Notes under the pieces: model-generated
Databases searched by the model: none
Seen by the model: the letters and a program-made list of their open reading frames with translations, nothing else
Told to the model about the DNA's origin: nothing
Shown: positions 34,988-43,202 of the stretch, one piece after another
How positions within the stretch are numbered: the first letter of the stretch is position 1
How the letters are laid out: the number at the start of each line of letters is the position of its first letter
Assembly: GCF_001188955.3 (NCBI RefSeq)
Contig: NZ_JPRF03000027.1
Location: 1 to 64,000 of the forward strand
Direction: 5' to 3'
DNA from: Kitasatospora aureofaciens
GTDB taxonomy: Bacteria > Actinomycetota > Actinomycetes > Streptomycetales > Streptomycetaceae
Length of the DNA: 64,000 nt
Made by a program: the position numbers and the translations under genes

Positions 34988-35647
34988 TCAGGCGTCGCCT
35001 TCCAGGAGGTGCTGGTGCACCTCCTGGAAGGTCCAGGCTCCGCCGGCCGGCCGGGAGAACACCCAGGCCAGGTCGAACCGGTCCGGCCAACTGGCCGGGA
35101 CCCCGCTGCCGGAGGCGCCGAGCGCCTCGACGATCCGCGGGATCCGGGAGTGCTCCCAGCAGATCAGCACCGGTTGCGCCCCGGCGAGCGCGGCACCGGC
35201 CAGCTCGGACTCCTGGGACTCGGCGTAGGTGGTGTCCACGGTGAGCCCGAGCTCGGCCCCCAGCGGCGTGACGGTCTGGCGCATCCGGTGCGCCCCGGCC
35301 ATCGGGCCCTGGTCGGTGGCCGCGTAGATCCGGACCGGGGTGCGCAGTCCGGCCGCGGGCGGGGCGAACAGGGTGGGCAGCGTCTTGGCCCGGTCCCAGC
35401 CGCGCTGGGTGAGGGACTTGTCGTCGTGCTTGCCGTTCTCGTCCAGGCCGGGGTGGCTGCCGTCGGGCTTCTCACCGTGCCGGATGATCATCACGAAGGC
35501 CGCCGTGCCCGGGTCACTCGCCCTGGCCACCGGGCCGTTCTTGTCGGCCTTGCCCTTCTTCCCGCCCGAGGAGCAGGCGGCCAGCACCAGCGGGGCAACG
35601 GCCGCCAGGCCGGTGAGCAGCGTGCGGCGGGAGGGTCGGGTCGTCAC
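34988..35647 (-). CDS. Lipoprotein of the histidine phosphatase type
   Basis: 219 residues from GTG 35647. A twin-Arg-like SRRTLLTGLAAVAPLVL signal ends in lipobox LAAC with Cys25, so it should be lipid-anchored outside the membrane. IIRHGEKPDGSHPG carries the RHG phosphohistidine motif, with ATDQGPMAGAHRMRQT and LICWEHSRIPRIV later; the latter His may be the second catalytic His. The start overlaps the methyltransferase stop by 4 nt. Substrate unknown. Confidence 0.8.
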   Translation of the reverse strand: MTTRPSRRTLLTGLAAVAPLVLAACSSGGKKGKADKNGPVARASDPGTAAFVMIIRHGEKPDGSHPGLDENGKHDDKSLTQRGWDRAKTLPTLFAPPAAGLRTPVRIYAATDQGPMAGAHRMRQTVTPLGAELGLTVDTTYAESQESELAGAALAGAQPVLICWEHSRIPRIVEALGASGSGVPASWPDRFDLAWVFSRPAGGAWTFQEVHQHLLEGDA

Positions 35648-36276
35648 TCGGCGCCCCGCTCCAGCCGCACGAGCGCGTCGATCGCGACGCTCGTCAGGCC
35701 GCCCCCGTGGCCGGGCTCGCCGACCGTACGGTGGACGCGCTCGGCCCGGACGGTGTGCAGGCCGTACTCGGCGAGGTCGGCCAGGACGTCCTCGGGGGTG
35801 AAGAGCACGGCCGGGTCCTGGGGGCCGCCGACGCCCTCGGTGAGGTTGGTCAGGTCGTGCCCGACGACCAGCAGGGTGCCGCCGGGGGCGAGCGCCTCGG
35901 CCGCGCGGTGCAGCGCCGCCCGCCGGTCCGCGGCGGGGAGCTGGAGGTAGGCGATCAGGACGAGGTCGTAGCCGCCGGCCGGGCCCTCCTGGGTACGGGC
36001 GTCGCCGTGCCGCCAGGTGAGCCGGTCGGCGACCTCGTCGGGCAGTTCGGCGGTGAGCCGTTCGGCCCGTTCCAGGGCGACGGCCGAGAAGTCGAGGCCG
36101 GTGACCTCCCAGCCCTGGGTGGCCAGCCAGATGGCGTTGCGGCCCTCTCCGGTGGCCAGGTCGAGGGCGCGACCGGGGGTGCTGCCGGTCAGTTCGCGGA
36201 CCACCCACTGGTTGGGCGCGGTGCCCCACACCAGTTCGCTCGCGGCATAGCGGTCGTCCCAACCCTGACTGTCCAT
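35644..36276 (-). CDS. Class I SAM-dependent methyltransferase (TehB-like)
   Basis: 210 residues from ATG 36276 with GGAGGAG. It opens WDDRYAASELVWGTAPNQWV, the pattern of small TehB/thiopurine-type methyltransferases, then motif I ALDLATGEGRNAIWLA, GLDFSAVAL and YDLVLIAYLQLP. Translationally coupled to the downstream lipoprotein phosphatase. Such enzymes often methylate toxic metalloids or small molecules, but the substrate is not evident. Confidence 0.87.
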   Translation of the reverse strand: MDSQGWDDRYAASELVWGTAPNQWVVRELTGSTPGRALDLATGEGRNAIWLATQGWEVTGLDFSAVALERAERLTAELPDEVADRLTWRHGDARTQEGPAGGYDLVLIAYLQLPAADRRAALHRAAEALAPGGTLLVVGHDLTNLTEGVGGPQDPAVLFTPEDVLADLAEYGLHTVRAERVHRTVGEPGHGGGLTSVAIDALVRLERGAE

Positions 36277-36387
36277 GCGCTCCTCCGTTCGGCGGGCCGG
36301 TTCCGTCCCGGTCAACCTACCGGTCCGCCGCCCTCCGCCGCCCGGGGCGGTCCAGCGGGCGGACACCCCTGACGGCGAATATCGGTC

Positions 36388-36612
36388 CAGTCCGATCTGT
36401 TCATCAACCAGGCCGCCGCGCAGATCCGTTGGGACGCGGTGACGCAGAGCAGCTGGGTCTACGACGGCACCAACTTCTGGACCGGTGACACCTCGCAGGC
36501 CGTCCGGGCACGCGGGCCCACGCCAAGGGCAAGGGCCTGGGCGGACTGTTCACCTTCTCCCTGGAGAACGACGACGCCTCCGGGACCATGCTCAACTCGA
36601 TGGACGCCGGCC
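36388..36612 (+). pseudogene. C-terminal remnant of a GH18 chitinase
   Basis: Frame 1 reads QSDLFINQAAAQIRWDAVTQ then SSWVYDGTNFWTGDTSQAV. After a frameshift near 36510 the frame continues AHAKGKGLGGLFTFSLENDD and GTMLNSMDAG. The order (end of barrel, KGLGG, final strand with ENDD..GTML) matches the C-terminal part of GH18 chitinases. The catalytic DxxDxDxE region is absent. Confidence 0.65.
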
Positions 36613-36630
36613 TCCGCCGGCGTGACATCG

Positions 36631-36675
36631 GAGACGAGCACCGGTGGTCCCGGCGGGACCACCGGTGCTCGTCTC
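36631..36675. terminator. Perfect 21-bp-stem hairpin
   Basis: Arms at 36631-36651 and 36655-36675 are perfectly complementary (beginning GAGACGAGCACCGG) with a 3-nt GGC loop. It lies 11 nt beyond the DUF4239 stop (minus strand) and directly after the chitinase remnant on the plus strand, so it probably ends transcription from both sides and may be the remnant's original terminator. Confidence 0.8.
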
Positions 36676-36685
36676 AGGCCCCGGC

Positions 36686-37456
36686 TCAGCCCTTGAGGTC
36701 GAGCGAGGGGAAGAGGTCCACGAAGGGCTGGGTGGTGACCGAGACGCTCCGGGCGAACGGGTCGTCGAAGTCCCAGATCATGAACAAGAGGAAGGCGATC
36801 AGCACGCTGAAGCAGGCCGCCAGGATCAACTCCCTCGGCGTACGCCTGATCTGCAGCGCGAACAGCATCCCGATGGTCACCACGGCGCCGCCGATCAGAC
36901 CGAACCAGACCACGCCCGGCATGGTCGGGCCGGCGCTCTGACCGCGCTGGTTGCGGGCGTCGGAGGCCTGACCGATCCGGTCCATGATCGGCTGGTAGGT
37001 CTGGGACTCCAGGTCCGAGGCCGGCGCCCGGCTGGCCACCTCGTTCTGGACCTTGTCCAGCAACTGGGTGCCCTTGTCGGTGATCGCGCCGTTCTCGGAC
37101 ATGTAGTCCCACTCGACGTTCACCACGTACGTGACGTAGGCGTCGATGTCGGACCGGACCTGGTCGCGGAACTCGGCCGGGTAGACCACCGCCCGGTCGC
37201 TCACCTCCCGCAGCGACTGTGCCTCACGGAACAGGTCGTCCTGGGCGGCGCCGCGCGCCTCCCAGACACCCGCGATGGCGAGACCGAGGACGATCGCGTA
37301 GACCACGCCGATCATCATCGTGATGTACTCGATGACGTCGGGCGTCTCGTCGACGTTCTCCTCGACGCCCGCGGTGCGGCGCCTCAGCACCACCACCGCC
37401 AACACAACGGCACAGGCCGCCGCCATGGCGACGACCAGCGCCACCCACTCGGACAT
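36686..37456 (-). CDS. DUF4239 family membrane protein
   Basis: 256 residues from ATG 37456 with an AAGGGAG site. Helix 1 (EWVALVVAMAAACAVVLAVV), helix 2 in the TMMIGVVYAIVLGLAIAGVW stretch, an extracytoplasmic or coiled middle, then two C-terminal helices. The ETPDVIEYI..IGVVYAIVLGLAI block is the DUF4239/bestrophin-like signature. A channel-like role is suspected for the family but not shown. Confidence 0.82.
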   Translation of the reverse strand: MSEWVALVVAMAAACAVVLAVVVLRRRTAGVEENVDETPDVIEYITMMIGVVYAIVLGLAIAGVWEARGAAQDDLFREAQSLREVSDRAVVYPAEFRDQVRSDIDAYVTYVVNVEWDYMSENGAITDKGTQLLDKVQNEVASRAPASDLESQTYQPIMDRIGQASDARNQRGQSAGPTMPGVVWFGLIGGAVVTIGMLFALQIRRTPRELILAACFSVLIAFLLFMIWDFDDPFARSVSVTTQPFVDLFPSLDLKG

Positions 37457-37578
37457 GGGAACTCCCTTCTCTGGCTTGGCTTGTGACGTGAACGGGGAAG
37501 CAGGGGGCTCAACGGGAACCTCGAGCCCTGAACGTGTCGGGGGCCGCGGTCTCCGGGCGGCCGGGACGGAGGTGCTCG

Positions 37579-38430
37579 TCAGGACCCTGAACGGCCGCGG
37601 CCTCCGGCGCGCCCCGGGCGCAGCGCAGCCGCCGCCAGGATGCCGGGCACGAAGATCAGCAGCATCGTGGTGGTCGTCGAGGCGCCGTGGTTGTGCTGCG
37701 CGACCGGCAGCGGCTTGCTGTCCCACACCTTGAACGCCGGGTGCGCCGAGGGCGTCGGCCACAGCGGGCTCGGGCGGACCGGGCTCGGTAGCGCTGGGCT
37801 GGGGTCCGCCGGAGCGGGCGCCGCCGGGAGCGGCACCACGGCGGGCGGAACCACCTGCGGGGCGGGCACTGCCGGCTCGGGGGCCGCGGGAGCGGGGGCG
37901 GCGGGAACCGGCGGGGGCGGGGCCGGCGGCCCGGGCGAGGGCGGCGGGGTGGGTACCGGGGTCGGCCTCGGCGGTGTCGCACTCGGGGACGGCGCGGGGG
38001 TGGGGGTGGGAGTCCTCGTCGGAGTCGGGGTGGGGGTCGGGGTCGGCGTGGGGGTGTGCGTGGGTACGGGCGTCGGCGTGGGGCTCGGGCAGGGGTGCGG
38101 GTGGTGGTGGTGCGGGGGCCGGTGGCCGTGGTGGCGGCCGACGTCGGGGGCGACGGTGACGTCGACCCGGACGTCGACGTCCACCCCGACGTCGACGCTG
38201 CCGCCCGGCCCGACCGAGGTCGAGACGCCGGTCCCGATGCAGACGCAGGTGTCCACGGCCGAACCGTGCGGGCTCCCGCCGGGGCGCTCGGCGCCGGCGG
38301 CGGTGGCGCCGCCGACCAGCGCGCACATCGCCACCACGCCGACCGCCGCGCCGATCAGTCGCACTCGCCGCCCGGGAGCGGCTGACCCGCCGTGCCGTGG
38401 TATCCGTCGGAACTGCCGGCGCTGCGGCAT
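37579..38430 (-). CDS. Pro-rich secreted or surface protein
   Basis: 283 residues from ATG 38430. A basic N-terminus and hydrophobic signal (VRLIGAAVGVVAMCALVGG) are followed by a short Cys-bearing segment (DTCVCIGTGV), an alternating VDVGVDVDVRVDV stretch, a His-rich patch (HHGHRPPHHHHPHP) and about 130 residues of Pro-Thr repeats. A C-terminal hydrophobic helix (TTTTMLLIFVPGILAAAAL) with Arg tail suggests wall-spanning with membrane anchoring. The His patch could bind metal. No family recognised. It lies 238 bp downstream of the encapsulin gene on the same strand. Confidence 0.65.
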   Translation of the reverse strand: MPQRRQFRRIPRHGGSAAPGRRVRLIGAAVGVVAMCALVGGATAAGAERPGGSPHGSAVDTCVCIGTGVSTSVGPGGSVDVGVDVDVRVDVTVAPDVGRHHGHRPPHHHHPHPCPSPTPTPVPTHTPTPTPTPTPTPTRTPTPTPAPSPSATPPRPTPVPTPPPSPGPPAPPPPVPAAPAPAAPEPAVPAPQVVPPAVVPLPAAPAPADPSPALPSPVRPSPLWPTPSAHPAFKVWDSKPLPVAQHNHGASTTTTMLLIFVPGILAAAALRPGRAGGRGRSGS

Positions 38431-38668
38431 GGGCTCCACACACCTCTCGGTTCGCCTGGGGGAGGACGGGACGGACTCGGGCCGATCAGCCTGCGCAAAC
38501 GGGCAGCAGTGGCCGGATGCCGATCGGAACCGATCGGAACCGATCGGGTACGACCATGCGCATTCGAACGCGAGGCGGACGGCCCGCATCCGGGGCGGGC
38601 CGTCCGTCATCAGGTGAAACGATCTTCGAGTGGGCCGGTTACGGCCCGCGCTCGCTGTTCTCCGGCAG

Positions 38669-40075
38669 TCAGTGGCGGCGGTGCGCGATCTCGACGTTCT
38701 CCAGCACACCGACCGCGTCCGGCACCAGGATCGCGCACGAGTAGTAGGCGCTGACCAGGTAGGAGATGATCGCCTTCTCGTCGATCCCCATGAACCGGAC
38801 CGAGAGCGAGGGCTGGTACTCGTCCGGCAGGCCGGTCTGGTGCAGGCCGATGACGCCCTGGTTGTCCTCGCCGGTACGGATCACCAGGATCGAGCTGGTG
38901 TTCTCCTTGGTGATCGGGATCTTGCTGCACGGCAGGATCGGCACCCCGCGCCACGCCGGCACCTGCTGCCCGCCGAGGTCGACGTGGTGCGGGTAGATGC
39001 CCCGGGCGTTGAACTCCCGGCCGATCGCGGCGATGGTCCGCGGGTGGGCCAGCAGGTAGTCGGGGTCGCGGCGGCGGTTGAGCAGCTCGTCCAGGTCGTC
39101 CGGGGTGGGCGGGCCGGACTGGGTCTGGATCCGCTGGTCGAAGTCGGCGTTGTTGAGCAGGCCGAACTCCGGGTTGTTGATCATCTCGTGCTCCTGGCGC
39201 TCGCGCAGGGCCTCGATGGTCAGCCGGAGCTGGTGCTCGATCTGGTTCATCGGCTCGTTGTACAGGTCCGCGACCCGGGTGTGGACCTTGAGGATGGTCT
39301 GCGCGACGCTCAGCTCGTACTCGCGCGGCTTGAGCTCGTAGTCCACGAAGGCGCCGGGGAGTTCGTACTCGCCGTGGTGGCCGGCCGACATGGCGATCTC
39401 GGCCTCGCCGCGCTCGTTCTGGGCCTGCAGCGGCAGGGCAAGGAACGACGCCAGGTGCTCCTGGAGGCTCGGCGCGTTGTCCCGGATGCGGGCGAAGTCG
39501 TCGCGGCTCAGGGTGAGCGCCACACCGGCGGTGGCGGTCTTCGCGGTGTACTCCCAGACGGCGTCCGGGTTCAGCAGCGAGTCGTCGCCGAAACGGTCGC
39601 CGTCGCCGGCCACGCCGACCACGGTCTCGTCGCCGTACTTGCCGGTGCCGAACTTGTTGATCTTGCCGTGCGCGATCAGGAAGATCCGGTCGGCCGCCTC
39701 GCCCTGGGTGGTGAGCACCTCGCCGGGGCCGAAGTCACGCTGCTGGCAGCGGTCGGCGAGGGCGGTCAGCACCTCGTCGTCCTCGTAGCCGCGCAGCAGG
39801 GCGAGTTCGCCCAGCTCCGCCGGGATCACGCGGACCTGGGAGCCGGTCTTGATGAACTCCACCACACCGTTGCCGACGGTGTAGGTGAGCCGACGGTTCA
39901 CCCGGTACGCGCCACCGTGGGCCTCGACCCACGGGAGCACCTTGAGCAGCCAGCGGGAGGTGATCTCCTGCATCTGCGGGGCGGACTTGGTCGTGGTGGC
40001 AAGATTGCGGGCAGCTGCCGTCGCAAGGCTCTGCTGCCGGTCCTGCTGTGTCTCCGGGCTCGTGTCCACGGGCAT
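38669..40075 (-). CDS. Family 2B encapsulin shell protein (EshA-like)
   Basis: 468 residues from ATG 40075. The N-terminal segment (about 30-85) and C-terminal two thirds (about 215-468) are the HK97-type shell fold as in streptomycete EshA: HTRVADLYNEPMNQIEHQLR, NNPEFGLLNN, RRRDPDYLLAHP and VDLGGQQVPAWRGVPI are visible. Inserted at about 90-210 is a cyclic-nucleotide-binding-like domain (RIFLIAHGKINKFGTG, RFGDDSLL). In its phosphate cassette the usual Arg aligns with Tyr176 (WEYTAKTAT), so canonical cAMP binding is doubtful. Encapsulins self-assemble into cargo-loaded nanocompartments. No obvious cargo gene such as 2-methylisoborneol synthase adjoins it. GGAG precedes the ATG. Confidence 0.92.
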   Translation of the reverse strand: MPVDTSPETQQDRQQSLATAAARNLATTTKSAPQMQEITSRWLLKVLPWVEAHGGAYRVNRRLTYTVGNGVVEFIKTGSQVRVIPAELGELALLRGYEDDEVLTALADRCQQRDFGPGEVLTTQGEAADRIFLIAHGKINKFGTGKYGDETVVGVAGDGDRFGDDSLLNPDAVWEYTAKTATAGVALTLSRDDFARIRDNAPSLQEHLASFLALPLQAQNERGEAEIAMSAGHHGEYELPGAFVDYELKPREYELSVAQTILKVHTRVADLYNEPMNQIEHQLRLTIEALRERQEHEMINNPEFGLLNNADFDQRIQTQSGPPTPDDLDELLNRRRDPDYLLAHPRTIAAIGREFNARGIYPHHVDLGGQQVPAWRGVPILPCSKIPITKENTSSILVIRTGEDNQGVIGLHQTGLPDEYQPSLSVRFMGIDEKAIISYLVSAYYSCAILVPDAVGVLENVEIAHRRH

Positions 40076-40730
40076 CGGCAGGGGTCTCCATTCGTGTGGT
40101 GGGATCACGCGGTCAGGGCCGTACCGCTCCGCCCTGGGCGCGAGCCGCAACGGATCATCAGATCCACTGACCGGAAGGGAAGTTGGCGAGTGTGGGGAGT
40201 GTGACCGCCATCGCCCGGCGGTCCATCCGGAACCCTAGATCACCAGAACAAGACCGGGCCCGTACGGCGGCCGACTACCCCCCGATAGGGTGAATCTCCC
40301 GCTTTCGGCCCCCGCCTGCTCCCGAGCGCCCCACCCACCACCGGGACATCCGGGAGCTCGGCCGGAATCCGGCGGGGCAGGGCCGTCACCGGGATCCTGG
40401 CCAGCCGGTCGGAGGTGCCCCGTTGTGCGGTCGCGTGCTCGACCCCGTCCGCAGGCGGCAGTGGCTGGTGTGCCGTGATGATTGGTGTATGTGTGCACAG
40501 GCGGATCACGAACCGGACGACACCCGCCACCGGGCGTTCGGGGTCGCACCGCCGCACGTCGCGGCGCCCTCCGCGGCTGTCGGACTCCTGCCGCCGGTCG
40601 GGCGGGCGCTCACCGGCACGCTGCCGGACCCCCCGCGCGTGGGGCCGCGGCGGTCCGCTTCGCCCGCCCGGGCCCGGCCCGTTCGCCGCTGCCTCTCGTT
40701 CGACCGGGCGCACCGCCACCGGAGCACGCG
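40076..40730. other. Divergent intergenic region, encapsulin / phosphatase
   Basis: 655 bp without a convincing gene; the open frames are Arg/Pro-rich shadows. An AT-richer patch at 40468-40500 (GATGATTGGTGTATG followed by the palindrome TGTGCACA) is the best candidate promoter region for the phosphatase, leaving a long 5' leader. The encapsulin promoter should lie near 40130-40200. Confidence 0.4.
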
Positions 40731-42011
40731 ATGAGGCTCCCGCGCCGAGGCGGGACCGACCGACGGCGCCGGACGGAGCCGGGCGGGTCGGAGCCGCAGG
40801 TGCCCGCCCAGCCTGCCTGGATACGCTGGCTGCCGGTCATCTACGTCGCGACCGTCCTGGCGCTGGAGCCGATCACTCCCGTGCAGTGGCCGGTGAGCTT
40901 CGTGCTCATCGCACTGCCCGTCGTCGCCGCCTACGCCCACGGTCCCGCCTTCGTCGCCGCTGTCACGGTCTTCGCCATCGTCTTCGAGGGCGTCCTGGCG
41001 GGCACTCCCTGCTGTGCGGGCCGCGACGTGGGCTATCTGTGGGAGCGCCACTACGTGGCCACCTACTTCTCCACGGCACTGGTCGGGATGCTGGGCGCCC
41101 TTCTGGCCGCCCACCGAACGCACCGGGAACGCACCCTGGCCACCGTACGCTCGGTGGCCGAGACGGCGCAGCGCGTGCTGCTGCGTCCGGTCCCCCACCT
41201 CCTGGGCCGCATCGGCATCGAGACCCTGTACCTGTCGGCAGCCGCGGAGGCCCGGATCGGCGGCGACCTCTTCGAGGCGATGAGCACCGCGCACGGTGTA
41301 CGCCTGTTGATCGGGGACGTCCGGGGCAAGGGCCTGCTCGCGGTGGAGACGGCCGCGGCAATGCTGGCCGCCTTCCGCGAGGCCGCCCACGACGAGCCCG
41401 ACCTGCCCGCGATGGCGCGCAGGTTGGAGCGGAGCATGAGCCGCCGAGCCGCCCAGCTCCCCGGCGGCGAGGAACGCTTCATCACCGCTGTGCTCGCCGA
41501 GATTCCCGACGACGAGCCGGTGGTCCGCATCGTCAACTGCGGTCACCCCCCGCCGCTGCTCATCGACCGGGGCCGGATCAGCGAACTCGCCCCGTGCGAT
41601 CCGTCACCGCCTTTCAACCTCGGTGTGCTGCTCGGCGGCGACTACCCCGTCGACGTGGAGCCCTTCCGTCCGGGCGACCAACTGCTGCTGTACACCGACG
41701 GCGTGACCGAGACCCGCGACCGCACCGGAGCCTTCTACCCGCTCACCCAGCGCGTCCGCGAATGGACCGGCCTTCCGCCGCGCGAGCTCCTGAACCACCT
41801 GCACCGGGACCTGGTCGCGTACAGCGGCGCCGCCCTCGACGACGACATCGCCGTGCTCGTCGCGCACCGGCTCCTGGACGGGGAGGAGCCGGGCCCGCAC
41901 ACCGATCGCGCCCGGGAAGAGTCGAAGGGCGGCGCTCGACGGCAGCGCCGACGGCTCGGGGCGGCGCTGGGCCGCCACCCCGCAGCAGCCCGTCGCCGAC
42001 GACCGCACTGA
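40731..42011 (+). CDS. Membrane-anchored SpoIIE/PP2C-type serine phosphatase
   Basis: 426 residues from ATG 40731 (GGAG upstream). Residues about 30-125 form four membrane helices; a linker (RTLATVRSVAETAQRVLLRP) leads to the phosphatase domain. Metal-binding motifs are ARIGGDLFEAM, IGDVRGKGL, FITAVLAEI, NCGHPPPLLI, LLYTDGVTE and LDDDIAVLV. An Arg-rich tail ends the protein. It is a paralogue of the gene at 50844. SpoIIE-type phosphatases usually act on anti-sigma-factor antagonists; no such partner is adjacent. Confidence 0.9.
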   Translation: MRLPRRGGTDRRRRTEPGGSEPQVPAQPAWIRWLPVIYVATVLALEPITPVQWPVSFVLIALPVVAAYAHGPAFVAAVTVFAIVFEGVLAGTPCCAGRDVGYLWERHYVATYFSTALVGMLGALLAAHRTHRERTLATVRSVAETAQRVLLRPVPHLLGRIGIETLYLSAAAEARIGGDLFEAMSTAHGVRLLIGDVRGKGLLAVETAAAMLAAFREAAHDEPDLPAMARRLERSMSRRAAQLPGGEERFITAVLAEIPDDEPVVRIVNCGHPPPLLIDRGRISELAPCDPSPPFNLGVLLGGDYPVDVEPFRPGDQLLLYTDGVTETRDRTGAFYPLTQRVREWTGLPPRELLNHLHRDLVAYSGAALDDDIAVLVAHRLLDGEEPGPHTDRAREESKGGARRQRRRLGAALGRHPAAARRRRPH

Positions 42012-42050
42012 CGCGACCTGATCACATGGACTGCGTCAGCACCGGCCTCG

Positions 42051-43202
42051 CTACCTGCCCCAGATCGTCCGGTACGCCTGGCGGTAGCCCCCCGGGTCCC
42101 AGAAGGTCGCACCGCCGCTGTTGGCGGCCGTGGAGATGTGGACCGGGGCGACGTAGCCGCTGGCGGGCTGGTGGGAGAAGGCGCGGTTGAACTCGTCGAC
42201 GATCTGCCAGCCCTGCTCGCTGAGGGGCTCGGGAACGGTCGCGGCCTGGAACTGCCTGCTGTCGATGCGCTGGAAGGCCGAGGGGTCGCCGTCGCCCGCG
42301 CCGATGTTGTACGGGGCGGCGTTGCCCGGCCTGCCGGCCGCGCGCAGGGCGGGTGCGGCGTCGGCGAAGTACAGGTCGTTGATGGCGACCGAGTGCGTCC
42401 ACTGGCCCTGGAAGCGGGCGAGGAGGGCGGAGACCGCCTGGGGGGTGCGGCTGGTCGCGTCCGGGATGGGGATGTTCTCGGAGGCCAGCAGCCTCACGCC
42501 GGGGCAGGTGGCGAGTTCGTCCTTGATCAGTTCGGACTTGTTCCTGGCGAACGGGACGGAGTCGTCGGTGAAGACGACGACTCCGGCCCTGCCGTCGGAC
42601 TCCGCGATGACCCAGTCCGCGCTGAGCCGTGCGACGTCCCCGACGCTGGTGGTGATGTTGCTGAAGAGCGGGGGGCTCGTGCTCGGCCCCGGGGCCGCGA
42701 CCGCGTGCCAGCCGATGAGCGGGATGTGTGCCGTGTCCGCCTGCGCGACCTGCTGTGCGGTCAGACCGGGGTCGAAGCCGCCGATGACGATGCCCGAGGG
42801 TTCGAGGTTGACCGCCTGGGCGAGCGCCGCCTGGATGCCGGCGGGCGTGCCCTGCCCGTCGATCACCCGGACGCTCCAGCCGATGACCGTCGCGGCTTCG
42901 ATGACGCCCTTGGCGACCCCCACGACGCCGGGGTTGGTCATGGTCTGGGCAACGTAGACGATGGTCCTACCGGGAACCGCCCTGGGGCCGCTGGTGGGGC
43001 CGTCCCAGGGGACGTCGACCTGCTCGGCCTGCTGGACGCCCGCCTTCGCCCTGGCGAGGGTGGCCGGCGGGCAGCCGGCCCTCGACGGCCCTGCCACGGG
43101 GGCCCCGGCCCTGGTCGACAGGCCTCGCTGGCAACCGTCCAGGGCGGTACCCGCCGTTGCCAGCACGACTGCTGCCAGCACAGCCGCGGCACCGCGCTTC
43201 AC
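42051..43202 (-). CDS. Sugar ABC importer substrate-binding lipoprotein (periplasmic-binding-protein fold)
   Basis: 383 residues from GTG 43202. Signal peptide with a probable lipobox at Cys24 (ALDGCQRG; Asp at -2 is unusual). Type I binding-protein fold: IVYVAQTMTNPGVVGVAKGV, GIVIGGFDPGLTAQQV, IPLIGWHAVAAPGP, DLYFADAAPALRAAGRPG, and AAPYNIGAGDGDPSAFQRI. This resembles RbsB/XylF-type proteins. GTG overlaps the permease stop by 4 nt; it is the last gene of a three-gene operon. Confidence 0.87.
   Translation of the reverse strand: MKRGAAAVLAAVVLATAGTALDGCQRGLSTRAGAPVAGPSRAGCPPATLARAKAGVQQAEQVDVPWDGPTSGPRAVPGRTIVYVAQTMTNPGVVGVAKGVIEAATVIGWSVRVIDGQGTPAGIQAALAQAVNLEPSGIVIGGFDPGLTAQQVAQADTAHIPLIGWHAVAAPGPSTSPPLFSNITTSVGDVARLSADWVIAESDGRAGVVVFTDDSVPFARNKSELIKDELATCPGVRLLASENIPIPDATSRTPQAVSALLARFQGQWTHSVAINDLYFADAAPALRAAGRPGNAAPYNIGAGDGDPSAFQRIDSRQFQAATVPEPLSEQGWQIVDEFNRAFSHQPASGYVAPVHISTAANSGGATFWDPGGYRQAYRTIWGR

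Noticed and set aside
37579..38430. Pro-rich protein as encapsulin cargo
   Set aside because: It has an export signal and a C-terminal membrane helix, so it should not be in the cytoplasm with the shell.
40240..40719. 159-codon minus-strand frame in the encapsulin-phosphatase gap
   Set aside because: Arg/Pro-rich without a ribosome site or recognisable motif; looks like a random GC-rich frame.
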